Assembly: GCF_000019085.1 (NCBI RefSeq)
Contig: NC_010321.1
Span: 752,501-816,500, forward strand
Source: Thermoanaerobacter pseudethanolicus ATCC 33223
GTDB lineage: Bacteria; Bacillota; Thermoanaerobacteria; Thermoanaerobacterales; Thermoanaerobacteraceae
Reading direction: 5' to 3'
Length of the DNA stretch: 64,000 bases
The stretch's first letter is position 1. The number at the start of each line of letters is the position of its first letter. Under the pieces are notes generated by a model, which saw nothing but the letters and a program-made list of their open reading frames with translations, ran no database searches and was not told the origin of the DNA. Shown piece by piece: positions 41,081 to 49,482 of the stretch. Both the position numbers and the translations under genes were made by a program.

Positions 41081-41119
41081 AAAAAAGCATTTAGCTTTAA
41101 ATGCTTTTTTATTTTTTTA
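41081..41119 (+). terminator. tRNA operon terminator
   Basis: Thirteen-bp perfect stem AAAAAAGCATTTA/TAAATGCTTTTTT with GCTT loop. Confidence 0.9.
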
Positions 41120-41137
41120 TACTTTTAGGAGGATTAC

Positions 41138-41842
41138 ATGAAACTTACAGAGCGATTAGGGAAAATTGCTGAATATATTCCTCATGGGTCAAAAGTTGCA
41201 GATATAGGTACTGACCATGGTTTTATTCCTGTTTACCTTATCAAAAGTAAAATAGCTACCTACGTTGTTGCTTCAGATTTAAATAAAGGTTCATTAAATA
41301 AAGCTGTAAAAGAAGTTCAAAAGCGAAATTTGCAATCTTTGATAGACACAAGGTTAGGGAATGGTCTTAATGTTTTATCGCCAGGGGAAGTAGACGTAGT
41401 TGTTATTGCAGGTATGGGAGGAATTTTAATTACAAAAATATTAGAAGAAGGAAAAGATATTGCAAAAACTATTAAGAAATTTATACTTCAACCTATGAAA
41501 GATTCTGCATATTTGAGGAAATACTTAATAGAAAATGGATATAAAATTTGTGATGAGGAATTAGTTAAAGAAAATCAAAAATATTATGAAATAATAGTAG
41601 CAGAACATGGTAGACAAAAAGTCAAAAATGACATATATTATGAAGTAGGGGAAAAACTCATACAAAAAAAGCATCCACTATTAGAAGAATTCTTGCAGTA
41701 TAAAATCGACAAAATGAAGAAAATCATAAATAAACTTCCCAAGACCAATGAAAAGCGTAAGCAATTAGATGAAAAAGTAAAGAAATTCGAGGTGTTGATA
41801 AATGGGCTTAAAATGCCAAGTAATAGCTTCCATAATGGATAA
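41138..41842 (+). CDS. trmK: tRNA (adenine-N1)-methyltransferase TrmK
   Basis: A 234-residue SAM-dependent methyltransferase of the YqfN/TrmK family that methylates A22 of tRNA. It has motif I VADIGTDHGFIPVYL, then ASDLNKGSL and VVIAGMGGILI, and the C-terminal half is a coiled-coil-like charged helix. AGGAGG precedes the ATG. Its end overlaps the Nif3-family gene by 41 bases; this rpoD-trmK-nif3 order is conserved in Firmicutes. Confidence 0.92.
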   Translation: MKLTERLGKIAEYIPHGSKVADIGTDHGFIPVYLIKSKIATYVVASDLNKGSLNKAVKEVQKRNLQSLIDTRLGNGLNVLSPGEVDVVVIAGMGGILITKILEEGKDIAKTIKKFILQPMKDSAYLRKYLIENGYKICDEELVKENQKYYEIIVAEHGRQKVKNDIYYEVGEKLIQKKHPLLEEFLQYKIDKMKKIINKLPKTNEKRKQLDEKVKKFEVLINGLKMPSNSFHNG

Positions 41843-42917
41843 GCTTGCGCCGCGTAAATTCGCTGAAGAATGGGATAACGTAGGATTATTGGTAGGAGAT
41901 GGTTCTAAAGATGTCTCAAAAATTTTAGTAGCTTTGGATGCCACTTTTGAAGTAGTTAAAGAAGCAATTGACAAAAAAGTAGATATGATTGTAACTCATC
42001 ATCCGTTAATTTTTAAGCCAATAAAAAATGTCAAAGCTGATAATCCAGTGGGCTCATTGTTAATACAACTTATTAAAAATGATATCTCGCTTTATGCAGC
42101 CCATACCTCTTTTGATATAGCTCCAAATGGGATGAATGATATTTTGTGTAACGTCTTAGGAATATATGATAGGGAAGTTTTGGATGTCACTTATTCCGAA
42201 GGATATAAAAAAATTGCAGTTTATGTGCCACAAGGGTATGAAGAGATTGTAAAAAATGCTATGTGCAATGCAGGAGCTGGTTTTATTGGAAATTATAGTA
42301 ATTCTACTTTTCAGACCCAAGGCATTGGAACTTATAAGCCTTTAGAGGGGACGAATCCATTTATTGGTGAAATAGGGAAGATAGAAAAAGTGGAAGAAGT
42401 AAAAATAGAAACAGTAGTGCCTCAGAAATATTTAGAAAAAGTAATAAATGCAATGCTAAATGTTCATCCCTATGAAGAGGTTGCCTATGATGTATATCCT
42501 TTGGAAAATCTTAAAGAAGAATATGGGCTTGGAAGAATTGGAACTATTTCAGAAACAACTTTAAAAGAATTGGCACTACAAGTAAAAGCAAAACTTAAAA
42601 TCAATAATTTAAGAGTGGTAGGAGACCCTAATAAAAAGATAAAAAAAGTGGCTGTGTGTGGTGGAAGCGGTGCAAGTCTTATTCACAAAGCTGTTTCTAG
42701 AGGAGCAGATGTGTTGATAACGGCAGATATTGGCTATCACGATGCTGTAGAAGCCCAGCACCTCGGATTATCTTTAATTGATGCGGGACATTTTGCTACA
42801 GAGAATATTGCAGTTAGGTTTATTGCAGAATATATAATTGATGAAACTCAGAAACAGGGGAACGAAATAGAAGTATTAGTTAGTGAAAGTCAAAAAGATC
42901 CTTTTATGTATCTATAA
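41802..42917 (+). CDS. Nif3-like dinuclear metal centre protein
   Basis: A 371-residue Nif3/YqfO-family protein: N-terminal and C-terminal Nif3 halves with THHPLIF and AGHFATE metal-binding segments around an inserted YqfO-type (PII/CutA-like) domain at about 130-235 (YVPQGYEEIV ... NVHPYEEVAYDV). Function is unproven; proposed as a GTP cyclohydrolase-like or regulatory hexamer. GAGGTG lies 7 bases before the ATG inside trmK, supporting this start and translational coupling. Confidence 0.9.
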   Translation: MGLKCQVIASIMDKLAPRKFAEEWDNVGLLVGDGSKDVSKILVALDATFEVVKEAIDKKVDMIVTHHPLIFKPIKNVKADNPVGSLLIQLIKNDISLYAAHTSFDIAPNGMNDILCNVLGIYDREVLDVTYSEGYKKIAVYVPQGYEEIVKNAMCNAGAGFIGNYSNSTFQTQGIGTYKPLEGTNPFIGEIGKIEKVEEVKIETVVPQKYLEKVINAMLNVHPYEEVAYDVYPLENLKEEYGLGRIGTISETTLKELALQVKAKLKINNLRVVGDPNKKIKKVAVCGGSGASLIHKAVSRGADVLITADIGYHDAVEAQHLGLSLIDAGHFATENIAVRFIAEYIIDETQKQGNEIEVLVSESQKDPFMYL

Positions 42918-42993
42918 TTATGTTGACAAAAACGGATATATATGATAATATATACTCGCCTGATATTAGAAAGATATATAAGAAATAACGTAT

Positions 42994-43342
42994 GTGAGTA
43001 AGTCGGATGGCCGCGTGCGATTTTCGCACGAGGAAAGTCCGAGCTCCACAGGGCAGGGTGCCGGGTAATACCCGGTGGAGGCGACTCCAAGGAAAGTGCA
43101 ACAGAAATATACCGCCTGGCACTCAACTTGCTGAGTGCTGGGTAAGGGTGGAAAGGTGAGGTAAGAGCTCACCAGGGACCAGGCGACTGGTCTGCTCTGC
43201 AAACCCCACCCGGAGCAAGGCGAATAGGAGGGAGTAGGTGGCCCGCCGTTTCCCTCGGGTTATGCCGCTGGAGGTGTCAGGCAACTGACCCCCTAGATAG
43301 ATGGCCATCCTCGACAGAACTCGGCTTACAGACTTGCTCACA
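42994..43342 (+). ncRNA. rnpB: RNase P RNA (type A)
   Basis: Contains the universal core GAGGAAAGTCC with GCTCCACAGGGCAGGGTGCC, then GGGTAA, and the distal conserved AGATAGATGGCC partner before the 3' strand. The ends pair as GTGAG-AAGTC / GACTT-CTCAC. It is the catalytic RNA that matures tRNA 5' ends. A TTGACA lies at 42923 with AT-rich -10 candidates (GATAAT, TAATAT) downstream. The 3' end is followed by a strong terminator. Confidence 0.95.
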
Positions 43343-43350
43343 TGTGTTTA

Positions 43351-43390
43351 AAAATACCATAATTTTGTGGTATTTTTTATTTTTTTTTAT
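43351..43390 (+). terminator. rnpB terminator
   Basis: AAAATACCA/TGGTATTTT stem with an eight-base loop and a long T run. Confidence 0.88.
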
Positions 43391-43494
43391 ACAAAATTAA
43401 AAAAATGTTTGATCCATAAATTTTTGTTTGATTTAAAAGTTGTTTTTTGCTAATATTATATATGGGCAAAACTATTATAGAAGGAGAGATTTAA

Positions 43495-44196
43495 ATGAGC
43501 ATACATATTGGGGCTAAAGAAAACGAAATCGCTCAAACGGTGTTGTTGCCAGGAGATCCTTTAAGAGCTAAATATATAGCAGAAAATTTTCTTGAAGATG
43601 CAAAATGTTACAATGAAGTTAGAGGAATGTATGGTTTTACAGGATATTATAAAGGGAAAAGAGTGTCAGTTCAAGGAACAGGGATGGGAGTACCTTCCTT
43701 GTCTATTTATGTAAATGAGCTTATAAACAGTTACAACGTGAAAAATCTTATAAGGATAGGTACTTGTGGCTCTTTACAACCAGATATCAAGCTTAGAGAT
43801 ATAGTAATTGCCATGAGTTCTTCGACAGACTCTGCAATAAATAAAATTAGATTTAATGGTATGGATTATGCTCCTACAGCAAGTTTTAAATTATTAAAAA
43901 AAGCCTATGATAAAGCAATGGAGTTAGGGATACAACCTAAAGTAGGGAATATTCTTACAACCGATACTTTTTATAACGATGACCCAGACAGTTGGAAACT
44001 ATGGGCGAAGTTTGGTGTTTTGGCAGTAGAAATGGAAACGGCAGGACTATATACTTTGGCTGCTAAGTACAATGTAGATGCTCTTACAATATTGACAGTG
44101 AGCGATAGCTTGGTTACCGGAGAAGCAACGACAGCTGAAGAAAGGCAAAAGACTTTTATGAACATGGTAAAAATTGCACTAGAAATAGCTGAATAA
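43495..44196 (+). CDS. deoD: Purine-nucleoside phosphorylase DeoD type
   Basis: A 233-residue hexameric NP-I family phosphorylase. It has [14 protein letters not shown] for phosphate binding, [23 protein letters not shown], and the base-binding VEMETAGLY with SDSLVTGE containing the catalytic Asp. It phosphorolyses purine nucleosides. AAGGAGAG precedes the ATG. A hairpin terminator follows. Confidence 0.95.
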   Translation: MSIHIGAKENEIAQTVLLPGDPLRAKYIAENFLEDAKCYNEVRGMYGFTGYYKGKRVSVQGTGMGVPSLSIYVNELINSYNVKNLIRIGTCGSLQPDIKLRDIVIAMSSSTDSAINKIRFNGMDYAPTASFKLLKKAYDKAMELGIQPKVGNILTTDTFYNDDPDSWKLWAKFGVLAVEMETAGLYTLAAKYNVDALTILTVSDSLVTGEATTAEERQKTFMNMVKIALEIAE

Positions 44197-44201
44197 TAAT
44201 T

Positions 44202-44239
44202 TTTTAAAAGAGGATAACCTTGTTTATCCTCTTTTAAAA
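44202..44239 (+). terminator. deoD terminator
   Basis: Twelve-bp AAAAGAGGATAA/TTATCCTCTTTT stem extended by TTTT/AAAA, six-base loop. Confidence 0.75.
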
Positions 44240-44264
44240 TAATCGAAAAAGGAGCTGATAGTTG

Positions 44265-45221
44265 ATGAAACCTTTAAAATTTAAGCCTATTTTTATGGAG
44301 AGAATATGGGGAGGTACTGCATTAAGAGATAAATTTGGATTTGATATTCACGAGGGTAAAAAAATTGGAGAATTGTGGACAATATCTGACAATAGAACAG
44401 CTGTCAGTGTAATTGAAGGTGGAGAATTTGACGGGCAAAAATTAAGTGATATAACTTACAAATTTTCTGAGGATATATATGGCAAGGGGGTAAATTATCA
44501 AAGATTTCCTTTGCTTATCAAAATAATTGATGCGCAAGACAAACTTTCTGTCCAAGTTCATCCAGATGATGAATATGCTTTTAAATACGAAAATGGCGAT
44601 TCTGGAAAAACAGAGATGTGGTATATAATAGATGCAAAACCAGGGGCTAAACTTGTATGTGGTTTAAAGGAAGGAACTACAAAAGAAGAATTTAAAAGGC
44701 TATTGGAGGAAGAAAGATTAGAAGAATGTTTAAAAGAAATAGAAGTAAAGCCAGGAGATGTGGTTTACATACCTTCAGGGATGGTGCATGCTATAGGTGA
44801 AGGCATACTTATTTGTGAAATTCAACAAAATTCAGACCTCACCTATAGAGTATATGATTACAATAGAGTAGATGAATTCGGGAGGAAGAGAGAGTTACAT
44901 ATAGAAAAAGCATTAGATGTTATAAATTTTAATTTAAAAACAGATAAAATAATACCTGAATTTAAAGGAATACAAGGCGGACGCATATCTCATGTTGTTA
45001 AATCTCCATATTTTCAGGTAAGTATAATTGAAATATATGAAGAAGTAAAAATAGATACAGAAGGAAAATTTAACACTTTAACAGCTGTAGAAGGAAATTG
45101 TAAAATTGACTATTATGAAGGTACTGTTGAATTAAAGGCAGGAGAAACTGTATTAATACCTGCTTCTATTCCAAGTTATACAATAGAGGGCAATTGCAAG
45201 GTGCTCAAAGCTTATATATAG
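44265..45221 (+). CDS. manA: Mannose-6-phosphate isomerase, class I
   Basis: A 318-residue cupin enzyme. The zinc site includes VQVHPDDEYA and VHAIGEG; the N terminus has the family pattern FKPIFMERIWGG and GELWTISD. It interconverts mannose- and fructose-6-phosphate, feeding mannose to glycolysis or supplying GDP-mannose. The ATG at 44265 is preferred over the TTG one codon earlier because of spacing to GGAG. It is followed directly by a tRNA-Val promoter. Confidence 0.93.
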   Translation: MKPLKFKPIFMERIWGGTALRDKFGFDIHEGKKIGELWTISDNRTAVSVIEGGEFDGQKLSDITYKFSEDIYGKGVNYQRFPLLIKIIDAQDKLSVQVHPDDEYAFKYENGDSGKTEMWYIIDAKPGAKLVCGLKEGTTKEEFKRLLEEERLEECLKEIEVKPGDVVYIPSGMVHAIGEGILICEIQQNSDLTYRVYDYNRVDEFGRKRELHIEKALDVINFNLKTDKIIPEFKGIQGGRISHVVKSPYFQVSIIEIYEEVKIDTEGKFNTLTAVEGNCKIDYYEGTVELKAGETVLIPASIPSYTIEGNCKVLKAYI

Positions 45222-45233
45222 AAAGCGTAAATA

Positions 45234-45262
45234 TTGACAACCTTTTATTAAAATTGTATAAT
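45234..45262 (+). promoter_or_regulatory. Promoter of tRNA-Val(GAC)
   Basis: Perfect TTGACA and TATAAT at 17-base spacing, 15 bases before the tRNA. Confidence 0.9.
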
Positions 45263-45277
45263 AAAAAAGCAAGAAGT

Positions 45278-45354
45278 GGGGTTATAGCTCAGCTGGTCAG
45301 AGCGCTACGTTGACATCGTAGAGGTCACAGGTTCGATCCCTGTTAACCCCACCA
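45278..45354 (+). tRNA. tRNA-Val (GAC)
   Basis: Acceptor GGGGTTA/TAACCCC, discriminator A, encoded CCA, anticodon stem CTACG/CGTAG with loop TTGACAT. It differs at only three positions from the tRNA-Val at 51428. Its 3' end borders a decayed integrase, marking it as an attachment site. Confidence 0.95.
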
Positions 45355-45395
45355 ATAATATGAAGGCTTTCCGCATCTATTTAATGTCGGAATTT

Positions 45396-45480
45396 TTATT
45401 TTGGTGCCGTTTTGGTGCCCAAAAATTTTTCTATTTTTTGTATGGCTTCTTTTTTTATTTCAGGAGTTGTAGCTAAAAAT
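45396..45480 (-). pseudogene. C-terminal scrap of a tyrosine integrase
   Basis: On the minus strand about 28 codons read TPEIKKEAIQKIEKFLGTK and end TAPK before TAA at 45396. This is the usual C-terminal tail of phage and ICE-type tyrosine recombinases. The catalytic domain is missing: the open DNA upstream is replaced by the GC-rich mobA remnant. The frame points toward the tRNA-Val 3' end, as integrase genes next to att sites often do. Confidence 0.65.
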
Positions 45481-45489
45481 TATCCTACA

Positions 45490-45883
45490 GTAACTGGACC
45501 GCTGGGGGATATATACCGGCCTTAGGAAAATGGAGAACTGTGCCGGGTTTTTTGTGGCCTGCGACCTGCTCTTTCTGAACGCAGAGCTCATAAAAGAATT
45601 GCTCAACGGCTTCGAGAGCTTCAATGTGGTGTGCTCCCGATACCGGGACTGCTGGAGCCTCTTCACGCCGTTTACAACAAAAACTGCATTGATGCCATCG
45701 AGGTCCTTCCATCGAGGTTATTATTGAAAAGAGTGGTCCCGTTCGGATCAGGGACCTTTTTGTTCTGGTCAGAACCCGCCTCAAATTTTTTGCATTAATA
45801 CCAGTGAAGACTATGAAAGAGCGCTGTTGTTGGAAAAGGATTCGATTCCGGTAAACCGATTTTTAAGGAGGGTTCACTCGTGA
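45490..45883 (+). pseudogene. mobA: Molybdenum cofactor guanylyltransferase (MobA) remnant
   Basis: Pieces in three frames match MobA in order: TGPLGDIY near 45493, then MENCAGFFVACDLLFLNAEL, then EPLHAVYNKNCIDAIE in a second frame, and finally INTSEDYERALLLEKDS to TGA 45883. The N-terminal GTP-binding half is absent and at least two frameshifts are present. It is visibly GC-rich compared with the flanking AT-rich DNA and runs straight into the antiporter gene start, so it came in with it. Two long minus-strand open frames here are shadows. Confidence 0.75.
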
Positions 45884-47028
45884 CCTTACTGGAACTTGCC
45901 ATAATACTGGGAATATCCAGGATCGGCGGTTATCTGGCGGCAAGGTTCAACCAGATGAATGTACTGGGCCAGATCATCGCCGGCCTTCTCATAGGACCTT
46001 CGGTCTTCGGCTTGGTCCACTCCGATTATGTGCTGGAGTTCATGGCCGAAATAGGTGTGGTCCTGCTAATGTTCCTGGCAGGCCTCGAGACCGACACGTC
46101 GGAACTTATAGCGTCAGGATTTTCGTCTACGGCCATCGCCGCCGGAGGGGTTATAGTGCCCTTCGCTGCAGGTGCTTGGGGCGGACTGGCTGCGGGTGTT
46201 ACCCTGCCCGAGGCCCTGTTCCTGGGGACCATGTTGACAGCCACCTCTGTCAGTATAACAGTGCAGGCACTGAGGGAAATGGGAAAGCTGAATTCAAAAG
46301 AGGGTATTGCCATTATGGCTGCTGCGGTAATCGACGACGTGATAGGTATAATCGTCCTCACCTTTGTGACCGGCTATATCTCCGGTGGAACCAGGATCCT
46401 GCCGCTGATGGAGAAAATAGGAGTATTTGCGGTCGCAGTGGTAGTTATTACAGTCGTGCTTCGGAGATACGGTGAACGCATAATGGAATTAATGAGACCG
46501 GGAACCAGGATCATAACCTTCGCCTTGGTACTATGCTTTAGCGTGGCTTACTTCGCCGAAAAGGCGGACATTGCCGCCATCACCGGTGCTTACATAGCGG
46601 GCTTGATTCTTTCAAACTACAGTACAAAAGAAAAAATTGTCCGCGGCATAGAAGAAATAGCCTACCTTTTCTTCACGCCCATATTTTTCATCAGCATCGG
46701 ACTGAAGACTGATGTAAGGGCTGTGCTAGGCGATATCGGCTTCAGTCTTATCATAATAGCCATTGCTGTGCTCGGCAAGATCATCGGCTGCGGGCTGACG
46801 GCAAGGCTCGTGGGATTCAACTGGAGTGAGGGCTTTACAGTAGGCGCGGGCATGGTGCCCAGGGGAGAAGTGGCCCTGATCATCGCCAACCTGGGCTTGA
46901 AAAAGGGTATTGTTTCCCAGAGGATTTTCGCTGTTTCGGTGCTGATGGTTCTTGTAACTACTCTTATTGCCCCGCCGCTTTTAAAGCTGTTTTTCCATAG
47001 GGCAGAAAATACAGAAAACGGGGAGTGA
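45880..47028 (+). CDS. CPA2-family cation:proton antiporter
   Basis: A 382-residue membrane protein with about 11-12 hydrophobic helices over its whole length, of the Kef/NapA-type CPA2 family. Recognisable patterns are VLGQIIAGLLIGPSVFGL, LMFLAGLETD, and the ion-binding helix AAVIDDVIGIIVL with its paired Asp. There is no C-terminal TrkA-N domain, so it is the NapA-like short form. The GTG start overlaps the mobA stop and follows AAGGAGGG. Codon use is GC-rich, unlike the chromosome, indicating transfer. A PII-like gene follows and is probably coupled. Confidence 0.88.
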   Translation: MTLLELAIILGISRIGGYLAARFNQMNVLGQIIAGLLIGPSVFGLVHSDYVLEFMAEIGVVLLMFLAGLETDTSELIASGFSSTAIAAGGVIVPFAAGAWGGLAAGVTLPEALFLGTMLTATSVSITVQALREMGKLNSKEGIAIMAAAVIDDVIGIIVLTFVTGYISGGTRILPLMEKIGVFAVAVVVITVVLRRYGERIMELMRPGTRIITFALVLCFSVAYFAEKADIAAITGAYIAGLILSNYSTKEKIVRGIEEIAYLFFTPIFFISIGLKTDVRAVLGDIGFSLIIIAIAVLGKIIGCGLTARLVGFNWSEGFTVGAGMVPRGEVALIIANLGLKKGIVSQRIFAVSVLMVLVTTLIAPPLLKLFFHRAENTENGE

Positions 47029-47033
47029 AGGCA

Positions 47034-47402
47034 ATGTACCTGATCGTTATCATCCTTAACCGGCCAGAACTTTTAAAAAAGCTCCTGACGGTAATGAAAA
47101 GGAACGGGGCCAAGGGGGCCACGGTGCTGGACTCCATGGGTCAGGGCGTTATTATGAAAAGTTTTGAAGAAGACAGGCCAATGATCGCCAGCATTAAAAA
47201 ATTGAAAGAAGAGGGACTTTTCGTGAATAAGACCATCCTTTCGGTTATAGAAGACAAGCAAAAGCTCCAGAACATAGCCGATGCCGTAGAAAGAGAGATA
47301 GGTAGTTTCGCCGAAGACAGCGAAATGGGTATAATGTTTTCTGTGCCCCTCAACATGGTTAGGGGCGGTAAGCTCGGCCGTTACGATGGGCCATTCGAAT
47401 AA
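47034..47402 (+). CDS. PII-like small protein downstream of the antiporter
   Basis: A 122-residue protein that looks like a PII/CutA-like ferredoxin-fold regulator: it opens MYLIVIILNRPELLKKLL, then GAKGATVLDSMGQGV, and ends with a VERE helix and MGIMFSVPL strand. PII-like proteins bind nucleotides and control membrane transporters. The ATG at 47034 is 8 bases after GGGGAG, which lies within the antiporter's last codons; the GTG at 47025 overlaps that site. It shares the GC-rich composition of the antiporter. Function as antiporter regulator is inferred from linkage. Confidence 0.65.
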   Translation: MYLIVIILNRPELLKKLLTVMKRNGAKGATVLDSMGQGVIMKSFEEDRPMIASIKKLKEEGLFVNKTILSVIEDKQKLQNIADAVEREIGSFAEDSEMGIMFSVPLNMVRGGKLGRYDGPFE

Positions 47403-47514
47403 GAAAAGACTCTTAGAGTTGTGCTCATGTAAGGAAGCAGGATCAGTAAGGACCGTAGCCTGCACAGTAGCTATAAAAGCAAGAGACTTTAAATTGCATA
47501 TAAAAAGGTTTGCA

Positions 47515-47553
47515 ACAAAATAAGAGGTGCAAAAATCGCACCTCTTATTTTGT
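47515..47553. terminator. Bidirectional terminator after the GC-rich block
   Basis: Perfect 16-bp stem (47515-47530 with 47538-47553) and seven-base loop between convergent genes; the minus-strand gene's stop codon lies inside the stem. Confidence 0.92.
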
Positions 47554-47784
47554 ATATTCTTCAATGTATTTTTTAATTTCATCCTTTGTTGCAACTCTGC
47601 CTGCAACTTTGACTTCTTCATTAATCACGAGAGCAGGTGTAATCATTACGTATTCTATAATTTTATTTAAATCCTGAACTTTTTCGACTTCTGCTTCAAT
47701 TCCTAGTTCTTGTAATGCAGCTTTTGTATTTTCCTCCAAAGCTTTGCACTTTGCGCATCCCATTCCAAGAATTTTAATATCCAT
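47545..47784 (-). CDS. Thioredoxin-like redox-active disulfide protein
   Basis: A 79-residue thioredoxin-fold protein of the redox-active disulfide protein 2 type: MDIKILGMGCAKCKALEENT with C10 and C13, then MITPALVINEEVKVAGRVA containing the cis-Pro. GGAGG lies 7 bases before the ATG at 47784; the frame extends eight codons upstream without support. It is the last gene of an ArsR-permease-redox operon, where the small protein probably delivers or reduces a thiol-bound metal or metalloid for the permease. Confidence 0.85.
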   Translation of the reverse strand: MDIKILGMGCAKCKALEENTKAALQELGIEAEVEKVQDLNKIIEYVMITPALVINEEVKVAGRVATKDEIKKYIEEYTK

Positions 47785-47886
47785 TGTATTTTCCTCCTTT
47801 AATTTCATTTATTTGCTTTATTTTCATATAAACATTTTAATTTTATCATAAATTTTTAAAAGAAAATCATTTAATCTAAAATAGTT

Positions 47887-49056
47887 TTAAAAAAAATTTC
47901 CAAAAACAAATCCAATAAAAGTCGACATTATAATTACTAAACTTACATAGGTAACAGTCTTTTTTGGTCCGAGGACGCTATTAATTACAAGCATGCTGGG
48001 GAGACTCAAAGCAGGTCCTGAGAGCAAAAGTGCGAGGGCAGGACCTTGCCCCATACCGTAACCCAAAAGGCCCTGAATTATGGGAACTTCTGTAAGAGTA
48101 GAAAAATACATAAAAGCACCTATTATTGAAGCAATGAAGTTTGAAAGTAATGAGTTTCCACCGACAAGAGCTTCAACATACCTTGAGGGGAGTATTCCCG
48201 CATCATACCCAGGCCTTCCCATTAAAAATCCTGCTATCGCAACACCTGCAAAAAGAAGGGGAAGTATCTGTTTGGCAAGACTCCAAGTAGCTTCAATCCA
48301 TGAGGTAATTTCTTCTTTTTTGAACCATTTAACAAGGATTATTGTAAGGATCACAAGGAAAAATACTGTCAAGTACCATTTTACGTTATATACAGTACTG
48401 AAAAATCCTACAGGCTGTGCGGGTTTACCCCATGCTGCAAAAATTAATATAAATACAAGGCTTGCAAAAAACAAAAAATCCTGCAATAGGCTTCTTCCTT
48501 CATTTTTTGTTGAAACTTGATAGATTTTTGACAACCTTGCCACATCTTCTTTTTTAAATATTATTTCCATGATTAAGCCAATAACAATTGAAAATAACAC
48601 TGCCCCAACTGCCCTTGCTATTCCCAATTTGTATCCCAAAATTCTTGCTGTCATTATTATTGCAAGGACGTTTATTGCAGGTCCCGAATACAAAAACGCT
48701 ATTGCGGGACCAAGACCAGCTCCTCTTTTATAAATTCCCGTGAAAAGTGGCAAAATCGTGCACGAGCAAACAGCAAGAATTGTTCCGGATACTGAGGCGA
48801 CCGCGTAGGAAAGCCATTTTTTTGCCCCACCGCCGAAATATTTCATAACCGCCTGCTGGGAAATAAAGTTTGAAATTGCACCTGCTATGAAAAGAGCAGG
48901 TATTAAGCAGGTTAATACATGATGCCTTGCATAATCTTGAAGCATGTAAAGGGATTCTATGACAGCCCCTTTAAAGTGCATACTCTCTAAAGGCATATAG
49001 TAAACAAAAAAGAAAACACCTGCAATGACTAGAAATTTTTTAATTTCTTCCTTCAT
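47887..49056 (-). CDS. Permease of the DUF318/ArsP-like family
   Basis: A 389-residue membrane protein with two blocks of about four helices separated by a charged loop. The first block carries VCSCTILPLFTGIYKRGAGLG and FLYSGPAINVLAI; the second carries a related LLLSGPALSLPSMLVI, showing an internal duplication. The Cys pair in CSC is a conserved feature of this family, whose ArsP members export organoarsenicals. It lies between an ArsR gene and a thioredoxin-like gene. Substrate (arsenical, or another soft metal) is not proven. Confidence 0.85.
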   Translation of the reverse strand: MKEEIKKFLVIAGVFFFVYYMPLESMHFKGAVIESLYMLQDYARHHVLTCLIPALFIAGAISNFISQQAVMKYFGGGAKKWLSYAVASVSGTILAVCSCTILPLFTGIYKRGAGLGPAIAFLYSGPAINVLAIIMTARILGYKLGIARAVGAVLFSIVIGLIMEIIFKKEDVARLSKIYQVSTKNEGRSLLQDFLFFASLVFILIFAAWGKPAQPVGFFSTVYNVKWYLTVFFLVILTIILVKWFKKEEITSWIEATWSLAKQILPLLFAGVAIAGFLMGRPGYDAGILPSRYVEALVGGNSLLSNFIASIIGAFMYFSTLTEVPIIQGLLGYGMGQGPALALLLSGPALSLPSMLVINSVLGPKKTVTYVSLVIIMSTFIGFVFGNFF

Positions 49057-49095
49057 TTGTAGCCTCCTTTTTAATAAATTTTAATATTAACAAAA

Positions 49096-49431
49096 TTATT
49101 CAACTTTCTCCTTACTAGAATCAATAAAGGAAACCTTAGTTACAAGATCACACTTTATGGTTTTGTCAATACAGATAAAATAATCTTTCATACAAGGGAA
49201 TCTTACTTTGTAAAATACTGAAAGACCTTCTTTTTTGCTTTCTAAAATGCCAGCTTTTTTTAATATATTTAAATGTTTTGATATTGTTGATTGATCTACA
49301 CCTATTTTATTTACAATTTCGCATACGCAAATCTCCTTTTCATTTAAAATTACGTCTAAAATTTTCAGCCTTGTCGGATGAGAAAGGGCCTTAAAAAATT
49401 CTGCGCGGAGTTCATAGATGTTTTCTGCCAT
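49096..49431 (-). CDS. arsR: ArsR-family metal-sensing repressor
   Basis: A 111-residue winged-helix repressor. It has LSHPTRLKILDVI, then the metal-binding EICVCEIV with C35 and C37 in the alpha-3 position typical of As(III)/Sb(III) sensors, and the recognition helix DQSTISKHLNILKKAG. Further Cys near the C terminus (FPCMKDYFIC) may complete a site. The ATG at 49431 is six bases after GGAGGTG; the upstream GTG overlaps it. First gene of the permease operon, with a palindromic operator just upstream. Confidence 0.9.
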   Translation of the reverse strand: MAENIYELRAEFFKALSHPTRLKILDVILNEKEICVCEIVNKIGVDQSTISKHLNILKKAGILESKKEGLSVFYKVRFPCMKDYFICIDKTIKCDLVTKVSFIDSSKEKVE

Positions 49432-49448
49432 GGGATTCACCTCCTATA

Positions 49449-49482
49449 TTCCTATATTAGCATATAGGAAATATTAGGTCAA
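49449..49482 (-). promoter_or_regulatory. ArsR promoter with embedded operator
   Basis: Perfect 9-bp inverted repeat TTCCTATAT/ATATAGGAA separated by four bases (49449-49470). It overlaps a minus-strand promoter with -35 TTGACC (49482-49477) and -10 TAATAT (49459-49454) at 17-base spacing. Repressor bound here would block polymerase, giving autoregulation. Confidence 0.75.

Noticed and set aside
42890-43341. Several minus-strand open frames of 72-78 codons
   Set aside because: They lie across the RNase P RNA gene and share its conserved bases; no ribosome sites.
45460-45784. Minus-strand frames of 68 and 99 codons
   Set aside because: They are antisense to the mobA remnant, whose plus-strand fragments match a known family.
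46176-46889. Open frames of 75-111 codons within the antiporter gene
   Set aside because: GC-rich DNA has fewer stops; they are shadows of the clear transmembrane frame.
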